The notes under the pieces: model-generated
What the model was told of the DNA's origin: nothing
Database searches by the model: none
Seen by the model: the letters and a program-made list of their open reading frames with translations, nothing else
From: Aquimarina mycalae
GTDB taxonomy: Bacteria > Bacteroidota > Bacteroidia > Flavobacteriales > Flavobacteriaceae
Assembly: GCF_029906345.1 (NCBI RefSeq)
Contig: NZ_JARYGY010000006.1
Location: 1-64,000 of the forward strand
Direction of reading: 5' to 3'
Length of the DNA: 64,000 nt
Part shown: positions 8,081 to 17,373 of the stretch, piece by piece
Layout: each line of letters opens with the position of its first letter
Numbering within the stretch: the first letter of the stretch is position 1
Position numbers and translations under genes: made by a program

Positions 8081-8821
8081 TTAATGCTCCTTATTTTCCT
8101 CAACTCTTTCTGCTTCTTTGGCTTTTCTTTCTGTTAGATACTCCGTAAGTTGCTTTCCATAGATGGATTTTCGTACTCTAGGAGATAATGACTTTGCTAC
8201 CGTATCCAGATATTTGATATTAGCATCAAAAACTTCATTAAGTGTAATGTAAGGAGCTACTTCGAGTTTTCTGTTATTAATAGCAAAATTGATAGTATAT
8301 AGATATTTTTGTCTTAATAATTTCTTATAAGCATCATCGTTTTTGATCAATTTCTCTTCGTCATTTTGTTTCCTGGCTTCAAAATCTTCTTTCAGTAATC
8401 TAAGGTTTCTGTCATTAAACCTTTTATTCATTTTTTTGTATTCCAGTAATTTTATTTGATTCTTACCACCTGCAATTACTGCTTCTTTTTCAAAACCATT
8501 TAAGGAAGTATTGATAGTGATTTGCCCTGGTTCTGCAAAAAAATCAATTCGATCATTATATTGCGAACCATCATTTTTGTCTAAAAATAAATAATGAATC
8601 TGAGGTTCTTGTACATCTGTCTGAAAAGAAAATTCTGGGTTACCTTCTATGACAAGAGAATCTATATTAACCAAGATAGTATCCTGTATTTTTTGAAGAT
8701 ACAATATTCCTTTTTTTAGCCCTTGTACGGTTCCGTTTATAGAAACATTTCCTTTTTTCTTAGGAGTACTACAACCTAGTATAAGAATGGATAACAAAAG
8801 TATAACAGAAAATCGTTGCAT
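8081..8821 (-). CDS. DUF4369-domain lipoprotein
   Basis: The 246-residue protein begins with a lipoprotein signal whose lipobox is 'LILGC' (Cys17). Residues ~24-120 fit DUF4369, the beta-rich domain often found at the N-terminus of Bacteroidota thioredoxin-like lipoproteins ('INGTVQGLKKGILYLQK', 'FFAEPGQITI'). No thioredoxin domain follows. The C-terminal half is highly charged and helical, probably a periplasmic coiled coil. The protein should be membrane-anchored in the periplasm. Its role is unknown, though the domain is usually tied to envelope stress or redox proteins. Confidence 0.83.
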   Translation of the reverse strand: MQRFSVILLLSILILGCSTPKKKGNVSINGTVQGLKKGILYLQKIQDTILVNIDSLVIEGNPEFSFQTDVQEPQIHYLFLDKNDGSQYNDRIDFFAEPGQITINTSLNGFEKEAVIAGGKNQIKLLEYKKMNKRFNDRNLRLLKEDFEARKQNDEEKLIKNDDAYKKLLRQKYLYTINFAINNRKLEVAPYITLNEVFDANIKYLDTVAKSLSPRVRKSIYGKQLTEYLTERKAKEAERVEENKEH

Positions 8822-8879
8822 TGATGGTATTTATTTTAAAAAATTGGAGTACAAAGATGGTATAATTTAGATTGAAAAA

Positions 8880-10184
8880 CTAACTTCCTGATGCAATTTG
8901 CATCAATATCGTACACAAAAGAGCACCATATGTGCCTACAACGTATCCAAAAACGGCTAATAGCACACCTACTGTAGCAAGAGAAGGGTGAAAAGCCGCT
9001 GCAACTACAGGTGCAGATGCTGCTCCACCTACATTTGCTTGACTTCCAACTGCCAGAAAAAAGTAAGGCGCCTTAATCAGTTTTGCTACACCAATTAATA
9101 ACCCAGCATGAATCGTCATCCATACCAATCCAATAGCAATTAGTCCAGGATTTTCTAGAATCATTGTTAAATCCATTTTCATTCCTATAGTTGCGACTAG
9201 AATGTAAATAAATATGCTACCAATTTTACTGGCTCCAGCACCTTCGTATTTTTTTGCTTTAGTATAAGACAATAGAATTCCAATGGCAGTTGCAATAGTA
9301 ATCATCCAAAAGAACTGAGAAGTGAATGAGGATAGGGCAGAGCTTTTATCATTAAACACCTCGAAATTATCTGATAAAAAATTAGAAATCCCACCAGCTC
9401 CCCAATGTGCAAGTCCAACCGTAGTAAAAGCAATAGAAAGCATGACCATATAATCTGCTAATGTTGGATTTCTGGTTACACTTTCTGCATAGGTAGAAAC
9501 TTGTTTTTTAAGAGATTCAATTGCACTATTATCAGCCTTTAACCATCGATCGATTTTAGCACTTTTTCCGATACCAATTAGTAGAATAGCCATCCATAGA
9601 TTAGCTACCACAATATCTACCAAAACCATCCCACCATATTTATCAGGATTATACTCATAAATTTCTAGCATAGCTGCTTGATTGGCTCCACCACCAATCC
9701 AACTACCTGCTAGTGTAGATAAACCTCTCCAAACCGCATCAAACCCAGCTCCACCAACAGTGTCGGGAGATATTAAAGAAATTAATAAAATAGCAATGGG
9801 ACCACCAATAATGATACCAATGGTTCCCGTAGCAAACATAATTAATGCTTTTGGACCTAAATTAAATATTCCTTTTAAGTCAATACTTAAAGTCATCAAA
9901 ACCAACGAAGCTGGAAGTAAGTACCTACTAGCAATAAAATAGACATTAGATGATTTTTCTATAAGTTTACCATCAGCATCTAATTCTTCCCAATGTGGAG
10001 AAATGAGCCCTATAGAATTAAAAATGGCAGGAAGTAGATAGCAAAGTAGTATTGCAGGAACAAATTTGTAAAAACCCTGCCAAAAACTTGTCTTTATAGA
10101 AGAAGTATAAAAAACTGCACCGAGACATAATAATAGAATTCCAAAAACAATAGTATCATTGGTAAAAAAAGGAACATTTTCCAT
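8880..10184 (-). CDS. DUF819 family integral membrane protein
   Basis: The 434-residue protein has about eleven hydrophobic segments and the Gly/Ala-rich stretches of the DUF819 (YjcL-like) family: 'GSWIGGGANQAAM' near the middle and 'VGSQANVGGAASAPVVAAA' close to the C-terminus. These duplicated motifs in each half suggest a two-fold pseudo-symmetric transporter, as in bile-acid/sodium symporter-like folds. The substrate is not known. It is a single gene, with about 130 bp of non-coding DNA upstream. Confidence 0.88.
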   Translation of the reverse strand: MENVPFFTNDTIVFGILLLCLGAVFYTSSIKTSFWQGFYKFVPAILLCYLLPAIFNSIGLISPHWEELDADGKLIEKSSNVYFIASRYLLPASLVLMTLSIDLKGIFNLGPKALIMFATGTIGIIIGGPIAILLISLISPDTVGGAGFDAVWRGLSTLAGSWIGGGANQAAMLEIYEYNPDKYGGMVLVDIVVANLWMAILLIGIGKSAKIDRWLKADNSAIESLKKQVSTYAESVTRNPTLADYMVMLSIAFTTVGLAHWGAGGISNFLSDNFEVFNDKSSALSSFTSQFFWMITIATAIGILLSYTKAKKYEGAGASKIGSIFIYILVATIGMKMDLTMILENPGLIAIGLVWMTIHAGLLIGVAKLIKAPYFFLAVGSQANVGGAASAPVVAAAFHPSLATVGVLLAVFGYVVGTYGALLCTILMQIASGS

Positions 10185-10312
10185 AGTAAGAGTTAGTTTA
10201 TAATGAGATGGGACGCAAAATACAATTTTTGCGAAGAATTAAAATTTGATCTCCTTTATATTTTATCTATAACTAAATCTATTCTCTATGTTTATGTAAT
10301 TTAAAACGCTAT

Positions 10313-10768
10313 TTATTGTTTTATCAATCGATATGAAAACCCTTGGTCATTTTCACCAAGAACTTGTACGTATAGTGTTGATTCATCTAGTTTTTGGTAT
10401 TGAATTTTCTTGGGAAAATCGTGTGCTAAATTTTCAAAAGAGAATTTGTCTTTTATGGATGTATTTAGATTAAATGAAATCGTTTTACCTGCATTTTGAT
10501 TAGGAACAGTAGCTTGATAGACCAATAGGTTATCGATTTTTTTAATAGCAAGCGTTTCTGTTATTTTTTTAGAACCTTCTTGTAGTTTATATGAGTAGCC
10601 AATAAATTGATCTCCTTTTTCTTTCTGCCAATTTTCGTAGGTAGATTTATTTTCAATTTTCCAAGTTCCTTCCATGAAATCTAACTGATTTATAGTGGAT
10701 TGAGCGTTGCAGGAACAAAGAAAACAAATGGTGATGCATAGAAAGATTACATGATTTACTTTTTTCAT
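10313..10768 (-). CDS. DUF6265 family secreted protein
   Basis: The 151-residue protein has a signal peptide with a Cys-rich end ('CFLCSCNAQS') that may be a lipobox, then a lipocalin-like beta-barrel opening 'LDFMEGTWKIEN' and a central 'FENLAHDFPKKIQY' block. Both are hallmarks of DUF6265. Such proteins are periplasmic or surface-anchored and have no established biochemical role. It lies downstream of an AraC regulator on the same strand, separated by 70 bp, which hints at but does not prove control by that regulator. Confidence 0.85.
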   Translation of the reverse strand: MKKVNHVIFLCITICFLCSCNAQSTINQLDFMEGTWKIENKSTYENWQKEKGDQFIGYSYKLQEGSKKITETLAIKKIDNLLVYQATVPNQNAGKTISFNLNTSIKDKFSFENLAHDFPKKIQYQKLDESTLYVQVLGENDQGFSYRLIKQ

Positions 10769-10838
10769 AATTATTCAGTTTTAATAAAAAGTAAATATAT
10801 TTTAGAAAAGAACTATTGTATTGTAAAAAACCGACATC

Positions 10839-11645
10839 TCATTTTTTAAGAAAAAAATTTGCCATATTTTCATCGGTAAACCCATATGCAGAAGGTTCTT
10901 CTCCTGTGAACTCTTTAAAGTTTTTTATAAAATGAGATTGATCATAAAAACCAGCCATATAAGTAATATCCGCCCAATTAATAGCTTCTTGATTTAGTAG
11001 ATTAAATATATTAGAAAAACGAATAACTCTACTGTATAATTTAGGTGTCAATCCGATATGTGTTTTAAAGTAACGCTCAAAGCTTCGTTCGCTTATTTCA
11101 ATTTGATGATATACATCACTCAACTTTACTTTTCCTTTTTGATCAATAATTAGTTGAACAGCCTTTTGACCTCTGGAATTTTGAATGTTTTTTGATGTAG
11201 TAAAATCAAGAAGATAGTTTTCAATTTGTTTTACCTTTTGATCAAAGGTTGTATTTGTTACTGCATAATTTTTGACAGGTTTTATAGAATGCAGAATATT
11301 CTTCGGGATATTAATAACTTTATCTGTAATAGTGTGCATATCTAAGTTAAATAGACATTTTAATGCCCAAGGTTGAAATTTGATAGCAAACATTCCTGTA
11401 TTTCCAGTATTCTCCAGATAAAAATAATTCTTGATTTGTCCAGCAATTAAATCCATTTCTTGCTCAAACCAATCTCCATTAATGTTTGTTCTGTAAGGTT
11501 GTTCATAATGAAAAATCATTTCAGGATATCCATCGGGAATAATTTTTTCTCTTTTAATACGATCATCACCTTCACTATCTATCATCCAAAAACATTTAAT
11601 GATGTTTGATAATTCAATGCTTGGTTCTTTCTGTTTGTAAATCAA
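10839..11645 (-). CDS. AraC family regulator with DUF6597-like N-terminal domain
   Basis: The 268-residue protein has an N-terminal effector-like domain ('PSIELSNIIKCFWMI', 'PDGYPEMIFHY'), characteristic of DUF6597-type AraC proteins, and a C-terminal pair of helix-turn-helices at ~160-260 ('LSDVYHQIEISERSFERYF', 'AGFYDQSHFIKNFKEFTG'). It is a cytoplasmic DNA-binding protein. The ligand cannot be told from sequence. It sits between the DUF6265 gene and the M61 peptidase gene on the same strand, with 26 bp to the latter. Confidence 0.9.
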   Translation of the reverse strand: MIYKQKEPSIELSNIIKCFWMIDSEGDDRIKREKIIPDGYPEMIFHYEQPYRTNINGDWFEQEMDLIAGQIKNYFYLENTGNTGMFAIKFQPWALKCLFNLDMHTITDKVINIPKNILHSIKPVKNYAVTNTTFDQKVKQIENYLLDFTTSKNIQNSRGQKAVQLIIDQKGKVKLSDVYHQIEISERSFERYFKTHIGLTPKLYSRVIRFSNIFNLLNQEAINWADITYMAGFYDQSHFIKNFKEFTGEEPSAYGFTDENMANFFLKK

Positions 11646-11671
11646 TTAATAATGATTTAAATAAATTAGGC

Positions 11672-13567
11672 TCAATCGTTAATCCAACTCTTTAGAATCT
11701 CTATTTGTGCATCAGAGGCATTGGGGTTTTGTTTTATAACTACTTTCTCTACTGTTGGAGAAATTACTTTAGAGGTTAATGTCATTACTTTTTGATCTCT
11801 TTTAATTACAAAAACGATATCGTCACCGATTTTCCATCGATTAGAATCACTAAAAAGATCATATATATTTTTAATGGTGTATTTTTTATTATCGATACTA
11901 AGCAACACATCGTTTCCTTTAATACCTGATTTTTTAAGAAATTTATTATGTTCAACTCCTTTGGTAAAAACAACCTCTTTTGTAGGTTCAGAACCTTTTA
12001 TAAAAGGTTCTTGTTCGTGAATAAAGTATTCAGAAGGGATTTCTATAGTGCTAAACATTAATCCAACTTTTCCTAGGTAATACCCATAATCGATTGGCGT
12101 ATTATTGATTACATGAGATTTTAGAAAATCTGATATTTCAGGATATGAAATTTCTTGAATTACATTAATAAGCTCATCGTCTTTAAACGGAATTTCACTT
12201 CCGAATCTATTAGATAAACCAGTAATAAGGTCTAATATTCCATATGCTCCGCTACTTTTTTCTCGCATAATAATATCAATACACATAGAAATTAATGCGC
12301 CTTTTTCATATACATTACGATAATTCTGACGATAAGGGTCTTTCAAAATATTTTTACTCATCGTAGCAAAAGACATCATCTCATCAAATTCTTTGGAAGC
12401 ATTTACTTTTTCCAGAATTCTTTCAAAAAATTCTTCTTTTGTTATGAGTGCTTGATTAATCTGAAAAAGTATAGAAAAATATTCTGTAGTACCTTCATAT
12501 AACCAAAGGTGTTTAGACATTTTAGGATTGTTATAATCAAAATTATGGATTTCTTCAGAGTGAATACTTAGTGGTGTAACAATATGAAAAAATTCATGAG
12601 AAACGACATCCGTAAGAGATTCGTTTAGTTTTTTTAGCGGTATAGACTCAGGTAACACTACTACAGTAGAGGTGTTATGCTCCAATGCACCAAAGCCTTT
12701 GGCATCATCGTTTTTAGAAGAAGATAAATATAATAATACACTATACTTTTCTGTCGTATTTATACTACCTAAAAAATTCTTTTGTGCTCTAACCATTCTT
12801 TCCATTTGTGGCATCAATTGAGCGGCACGATGTACTTGGTTTGGGGAGTAAACACTTAATAAAACTTCAACTTCGTTAATATTAAAAATTACTCGATCTG
12901 GTTCTGAGTACATAATAGGAGCATCGGCAACATCATTATATCTTTTAAAAACAAAAAGATCAGTATCATAATTAACACCTTCTTCTGGTTCTTTTGGTAA
13001 AAATTCAGTTAAAGAAGTAGAAGCTTCCAAATTAATCGGGCGTTTTATAAACACCTTATAATTTCGTTCTTTCATTTTGTCAAAATAACCTACAAAAGCA
13101 TATAGATTCAGGATGAAATTTTTGTTCTTATCAATATTGGTACCCGTTGGGGAAAATATATCGTGAGTGTTTTCGGTATCAAATGTATCATTAACCCAAT
13201 ATGTAATACTACTTAATTGTTGTGCATTATCTATTTTCCAACGATTATCACCATATTTTTGAACATATAATAGGTTGCCCTGATGATCAAAAGCCTTAAA
13301 ATCTTCTATAAATTTTCCAAAATTGTTATTTTGATATGTACCAGGAACAATTTTAGGGATGTAATAACTAATTGTATCTGTATTTATATTAGAAGTTTTT
13401 ATTTCTACCTGTATTCTATCATTAATTACATTTACTAAATCTAATGAAGCAGAAATAGGAGTGTTGTCTACGTATACAGGTGATTCTACAGTTTTACAAC
13501 CTAGAATAAAATTGAATATAACAATTGAAAAAAATAGGGTTTTAATCGGTTTAATTTTTCTTAGCAC
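11672..13567 (-). CDS. M61 family metallopeptidase lipoprotein with PDZ domain
   Basis: The 631-residue protein has a lipoprotein signal (lipobox 'ILGC', Cys24), an N-terminal beta-sandwich domain, a gluzincin catalytic domain and a C-terminal PDZ domain at ~500-590 ('SGIKGNDVLLSIDNKK'). The zinc site is HEFFH with His324, Glu325 and His328, and the third ligand is Glu358 in 'WLYEGTTEY'. This is the M61 (glycyl aminopeptidase-like) layout and size. It should act as a periplasm-facing, membrane-anchored peptidase. The HAD phosphatase gene ends 5 bp before its start, so the two are probably cotranscribed. Confidence 0.93.
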   Translation of the reverse strand: MLRKIKPIKTLFFSIVIFNFILGCKTVESPVYVDNTPISASLDLVNVINDRIQVEIKTSNINTDTISYYIPKIVPGTYQNNNFGKFIEDFKAFDHQGNLLYVQKYGDNRWKIDNAQQLSSITYWVNDTFDTENTHDIFSPTGTNIDKNKNFILNLYAFVGYFDKMKERNYKVFIKRPINLEASTSLTEFLPKEPEEGVNYDTDLFVFKRYNDVADAPIMYSEPDRVIFNINEVEVLLSVYSPNQVHRAAQLMPQMERMVRAQKNFLGSINTTEKYSVLLYLSSSKNDDAKGFGALEHNTSTVVVLPESIPLKKLNESLTDVVSHEFFHIVTPLSIHSEEIHNFDYNNPKMSKHLWLYEGTTEYFSILFQINQALITKEEFFERILEKVNASKEFDEMMSFATMSKNILKDPYRQNYRNVYEKGALISMCIDIIMREKSSGAYGILDLITGLSNRFGSEIPFKDDELINVIQEISYPEISDFLKSHVINNTPIDYGYYLGKVGLMFSTIEIPSEYFIHEQEPFIKGSEPTKEVVFTKGVEHNKFLKKSGIKGNDVLLSIDNKKYTIKNIYDLFSDSNRWKIGDDIVFVIKRDQKVMTLTSKVISPTVEKVVIKQNPNASDAQIEILKSWIND

Positions 13568-13572
13568 AAGTT

Positions 13573-14379
13573 TTAAATATTGTTTTTTATATATGTAGCT
13601 ACACCATCTTCTTTTCCAGATAGTGTAATCACATCAGCAATTTTTAGGGTTTCTGGTTTAGCATTGGCAACAGCAACTCCTGTACCAACAGCTTTTATCA
13701 TAGCAATATCGTTATAATTATCGCCAAATGCTACTGCATCCGAAAGAGAAATTTTATAATGTGTCTTTAAAAGTAATTCTATGGCAGTTAATTTTGAAAT
13801 ACTTTTATGTGCAATTTCAATGTACGTAGGTTTAGAACGGTATAAATGTAATCTGTCTCCAAAATTATGTTCCAAAAAACCAAATGCTTTATCTATATAT
13901 TTTTCCTCACCCATACACATGATTTTGTGTGCTCCTTTATGCTCATTTTTCCATTGATCGATCACCATGTTTGTAGGTTTTATTTCAGGAATCACTTTGG
14001 TGTTCTGAGCTTCTCTATTTGCCCAAAAATCCATTTCTGGCACATACCATTCATCGTTGTGGTATAAACTAATATGAAATAAATTGTCTACGTTAAAATT
14101 GTAAAGTTCTTGAATAATATCCGTTGAAATAAAAGTAGAATGAATAGGTTTTTTGTCTACTAAAATTAATCCGCCATTATAACAGATTAGTGGAGTATCC
14201 AGAATATCTAGCTCTTTTTGTAAATGAGTCATAGCACTTGGCATACGAGAAGAAATCAATACAACGGGAATATGATCTTTAATACGTTTTATTTCAGAAA
14301 TAGTAGCATCTGATAATTCTCTTTCAGCATTAAGAAGGGTTCCATCAATATCTGAAAATACAATGCGATGTGGATTCAA
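13573..14379 (-). CDS. Cof-type HAD-IIB hydrolase
   Basis: The 268-residue cytoplasmic phosphatase has HAD motif I 'FSDIDGTLLN' (nucleophile Asp10, acid Asp12), motif II 'VLISSRM', a conserved Lys before the acidic motif, and motif IV 'AFGDNYNDIAM'. A C2B cap lies between motifs II and III. Family members dephosphorylate sugar phosphates or flavin/pyridoxal phosphates, and the substrate cannot be fixed here. It is 5 bp upstream of the M61 peptidase on the same strand. Confidence 0.92.
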   Translation of the reverse strand: MNPHRIVFSDIDGTLLNAERELSDATISEIKRIKDHIPVVLISSRMPSAMTHLQKELDILDTPLICYNGGLILVDKKPIHSTFISTDIIQELYNFNVDNLFHISLYHNDEWYVPEMDFWANREAQNTKVIPEIKPTNMVIDQWKNEHKGAHKIMCMGEEKYIDKAFGFLEHNFGDRLHLYRSKPTYIEIAHKSISKLTAIELLLKTHYKISLSDAVAFGDNYNDIAMIKAVGTGVAVANAKPETLKIADVITLSGKEDGVATYIKNNI

Positions 14380-14417
14380 TAATTTTAGATTTGGGTTAAT
14401 ATTTTATTCTGGATTGG

Positions 14418-15359
14418 TTACTTTGTAACAAAGTTAGCAATAGTGGTTGTAACTTGAGGCATGATTTTTAACCAGTATTCATTATATGATTTGTGGTTTT
14501 CTAATCGACTACCTTTTATCTCCCTTAAAATATGATTCATATTTTCAATAATTACATATTCTGCATTGGGAACTGCTTCCTTTAATTTTTCTGCCTCAGC
14601 AACTTCTACCTGCAGGTCCTTGTCACCTTGCATAATTAAAATAGGAATATCTAAGTTTTGTATCTCATCTGCTGGAGTATATTTAATCCAAGATCTCATA
14701 AAGGGTTGTAAGTTGTAACCAAAGATCGACTCTAATGCAGGATCATAATTCATGGCTCTTCCCTTTTCTTTTAAATCAGCAAAAGCTACAGCTGCACTTT
14801 TATCTAGTCCTGGAGCTTGTTTTTCTAACTGTTGTATCACAATTTGATCTACCGATTGTGCATTTCCAGCAATAGATATAAATCCATCGACATTTTGTTT
14901 AGAAGCCAAAATTCCTACCAAAGATCCTTGACCATGACCAGCTAGGACAATCTTTGTGTAGTTTCCATTTTTTCTAAAATATTCAACAATCGATTCAGCA
15001 TCTTCTATAAAATGATCTAATGATATTTCATGTTCTCGAATACCATAAGCATCAATTTTAAAAAGCCTTTTATCATAACGATACACCGCAACTCCTTGTT
15101 TGGCCAAATCAATCGCTAATAATTTAAAGGCATCATTCTTAGACATTCTATCATTTCCTTCTCTATTTATGGCTCCTGCATCCATAATAAAAATGACAAG
15201 AGGTACACTATCATCCGAGTAAGGAGTTGTTAGGGTACCTTCAATAAATCGATTTACTCGTACAGTTGCAGAGTTATATTCTTTTTCTTCTTTGTCTTGA
15301 GAAAAACAAAATGTCGAAATGGCAATCATTAGTATTGAAAACCTTATTTTCATACACAT
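14418..15359 (-). CDS. Alpha/beta hydrolase-like secreted protein lacking the nucleophile Ser
   Basis: The 313-residue protein has a signal peptide ('FCFSQ') and an alpha/beta hydrolase fold. The nucleophile elbow, normally G-x-S-x-G ('GHSxG'), reads 'LAGHGQGSLVG': the serine position is Gly143 (codon GGT at 14931-14933). The acid ('MQGDKDLQV') and the His ('NMNHIL') are kept. Either this is a pseudo-enzyme or the change is a one-base substitution or sequencing error (AGT to GGT). Active relatives are annotated as serine aminopeptidase S33-like hydrolases. The start could also be the ATG two codons in (15353). It faces away from the nuclease gene at 15515. Confidence 0.85.
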   Translation of the reverse strand: MCMKIRFSILMIAISTFCFSQDKEEKEYNSATVRVNRFIEGTLTTPYSDDSVPLVIFIMDAGAINREGNDRMSKNDAFKLLAIDLAKQGVAVYRYDKRLFKIDAYGIREHEISLDHFIEDAESIVEYFRKNGNYTKIVLAGHGQGSLVGILASKQNVDGFISIAGNAQSVDQIVIQQLEKQAPGLDKSAAVAFADLKEKGRAMNYDPALESIFGYNLQPFMRSWIKYTPADEIQNLDIPILIMQGDKDLQVEVAEAEKLKEAVPNAEYVIIENMNHILREIKGSRLENHKSYNEYWLKIMPQVTTTIANFVTK

Positions 15360-15514
15360 AGGGGTTTATAGGATAAGTATTTATGAAACGACAATTGCGT
15401 GATCATATTTTTAAAGGTTCAATTCTTTTTTTGGAAAAAATATTCTGTGTTAAAAATAACATTTAACGATTCACTAACATACCCTTTTTTATCTTTGCTT
15501 CAAAATATAAACGA

Positions 15515-16297
15515 ATGAATACGCGCTACATTATACTTTTAGTACTTTTAAGTTTTTCTTTTAATAGTTTTTCGGAAACAGAAGATTGGGGGAAAACGGG
15601 ACATAGAGTTACAGGAGAAATTGCCAATAATTATCTTACTAAAAAAGCAAAAAGAAATATAGCTAAACTTCTTAAAGGTCATGGATTGGCGTTTGTTTCT
15701 ATTTATGCAGATGAAATAAAAAGCGATGATCGATATAAAGGATATAGTCCATGGCATTATGTTAATTTTTCTTTTGATAAGAAATATGGAGAAGAAACCC
15801 CTAGTAAATTCGGTGATCTTGTTCAAGGGATAAAAAAATGTATTAAAATATTAAAAAGTGAAACTTCATCCATAGAGGATAAAGAATTTTATCTTAAAAT
15901 GTTGGTTCATTTTGTAGGAGATTTACATCAACCACTTCATGTGGGTAGAGGAGAAGACAAAGGAGGAAATGATATTCAGGTGCAATGGTTTAGAAATGGA
16001 TCCAACCTACATAGAGTATGGGATAGTGAAATGATTGATTATTATGATATGAGTTATACAGAGTTAGCAAACAATGCTGATGAATTATCCTTATTAGAAG
16101 TAGAAACAATACAAAAAGGAGAGGTTATTGATTGGATATATGAGTCTCAGGACTTGGCTAAAAAGGTATACGCTTCTGCTAATGTTGGAGAAAAACTTGG
16201 ATATAGATATATGTATGAACACTTTCCTGTAGTGCGTTCTCAATTACAGAAAGGTGGGATACGATTGGCTAAAATATTGAATGATATTTTTGGGTAA
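15515..16297 (+). CDS. S1/P1 nuclease
   Basis: The 260-residue secreted zinc nuclease has a signal peptide, and the family's N-terminal Trp lies at Trp25 ('DWGKTGHR'). All nine ligands of the three-zinc site known from P1 nuclease can be aligned with the right spacing: Trp25, His30, Asp66, His81, His132, Asp136, His142, His166 and Asp170. It should cleave single-stranded DNA/RNA, or remove 3'-phosphates, outside the cytoplasm. A TATCTTTG box at 15490-15497 is a possible -7 element, but no clear -33 match is present. The signal-peptide end ('SFSETEDW') implies trimming of about five residues to expose Trp. Confidence 0.93.
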   Translation: MNTRYIILLVLLSFSFNSFSETEDWGKTGHRVTGEIANNYLTKKAKRNIAKLLKGHGLAFVSIYADEIKSDDRYKGYSPWHYVNFSFDKKYGEETPSKFGDLVQGIKKCIKILKSETSSIEDKEFYLKMLVHFVGDLHQPLHVGRGEDKGGNDIQVQWFRNGSNLHRVWDSEMIDYYDMSYTELANNADELSLLEVETIQKGEVIDWIYESQDLAKKVYASANVGEKLGYRYMYEHFPVVRSQLQKGGIRLAKILNDIFG

Positions 16298-16307
16298 AAT
16301 ATAATTG

Positions 16308-17174
16308 CTAATTGCTTATTGCCATGTCATTACGATATTGTTTAGGAGACATGGAGAAGTACTTTTTAAAAGTTTTAGTAAGGTGGCTTTCATCCGTATA
16401 TCCTAATTGGTAAGCAATCTCTGCAATCGTAAATTCGGTATTTTGTAACCGGTACTCTACCAGTTTCATTTTATATTTGGTAACATATTGATGAATAGAT
16501 TCTCCCGTAGCTTTCTTGAAGTAAGTACTAATAGAACTCTGAGACATATTAAATTTATCTGCCATAAAACTAATCTTAGTAAGATCATTATCATATACGT
16601 TCTGCCGAATATGACCAAGAATTTGATCAATTCTGGAATCATTTACCGTAACTGTTTTATTACTGGAACTGTATTTAGCAGATATGTTTCGCACGATAAT
16701 GCTTAAAATAGTACTAATGGCATTCGAAATGATTTCTTGATAGTATATTTTTTCGTTCTTAAATTCTTCCATCACCACATTATGTATGTCCCAGATAATT
16801 CTACGATCTTCTTCATGAGAAATTACGTCGCCTGGAATAATGTTTGGATGATGTAAAAGTTGTTCAATTCTTTGTAACCAGTATTTCCTATCGGGTAAAT
16901 TGACTTTACTCGAAAATAAAAGTTCTGTAAATTTAAAATGAGTGAATCCTGAATGTTTTTCGATTTCAAAATGATGCGTATCCTCAGGAGCTAATAAAAA
17001 AATATCATCTTTTTTATATCGAAATCTAATACCATTAATGGTATGATATCCACTTCCGTGCTCAACAAAAATGATTTCAAAATAATTGTGATTATGTGGT
17101 TCCGCTTCCCATTTATCAAATGAATATTGATGTACAACAAAGGTTTCGTGTAAGGTATAACGATTCATAATCAA
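16308..17174 (-). CDS. AraC family regulator with cupin domain
   Basis: The 288-residue regulator has an N-terminal cupin sensor ('EPHNHNYFEIIFVEHGSG', 'LAPEDTHHF') and a C-terminal AraC double helix-turn-helix ('KISFMADKFNMSQSSIS', 'AYQLGYTDESHLTKTFKKY'). The His-rich cupin is typical of sugar- or metabolite-sensing AraC regulators. It ends 10 bp from the nuclease gene (convergent) and is divergent from the DoxX-like gene. A TATTTTTG box on its strand at 17194-17201 is a candidate -7 element, and an 11-bp inverted repeat lies just upstream. Confidence 0.9.
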   Translation of the reverse strand: MIMNRYTLHETFVVHQYSFDKWEAEPHNHNYFEIIFVEHGSGYHTINGIRFRYKKDDIFLLAPEDTHHFEIEKHSGFTHFKFTELLFSSKVNLPDRKYWLQRIEQLLHHPNIIPGDVISHEEDRRIIWDIHNVVMEEFKNEKIYYQEIISNAISTILSIIVRNISAKYSSSNKTVTVNDSRIDQILGHIRQNVYDNDLTKISFMADKFNMSQSSISTYFKKATGESIHQYVTKYKMKLVEYRLQNTEFTIAEIAYQLGYTDESHLTKTFKKYFSMSPKQYRNDMAISN

Positions 17175-17200
17175 CTCTTTTGTTTTAAAGTTACAAAAAT

Positions 17201-17261
17201 AAAATCAAACGATTTTTACCGTTTTATGCTTGGGTTTTTATTAACGAAAACGTTTGATTTT
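17201..17261. promoter_or_regulatory. Inverted repeat in the araC-like/doxX-like divergent region
   Basis: AAAATCAAACG at 17201-17211 is repeated in perfect inversion as CGTTTGATTTT at 17251-17261, 39 bp apart. The left arm abuts the candidate -7 box (TATTTTTG, minus strand) of the AraC-type gene. A regulator-binding site is inferred, not shown. Confidence 0.4.
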
Positions 17262-17373
17262 GTTGATAGTTAATTAGTTATGTTTTTTTTACAAGTTATT
17301 TCCGAAATTTTACAAGAACATAGCAGAGTGTAGTATATATTTTTGCAGTACGAAATTTTAACACAAATCTTCG

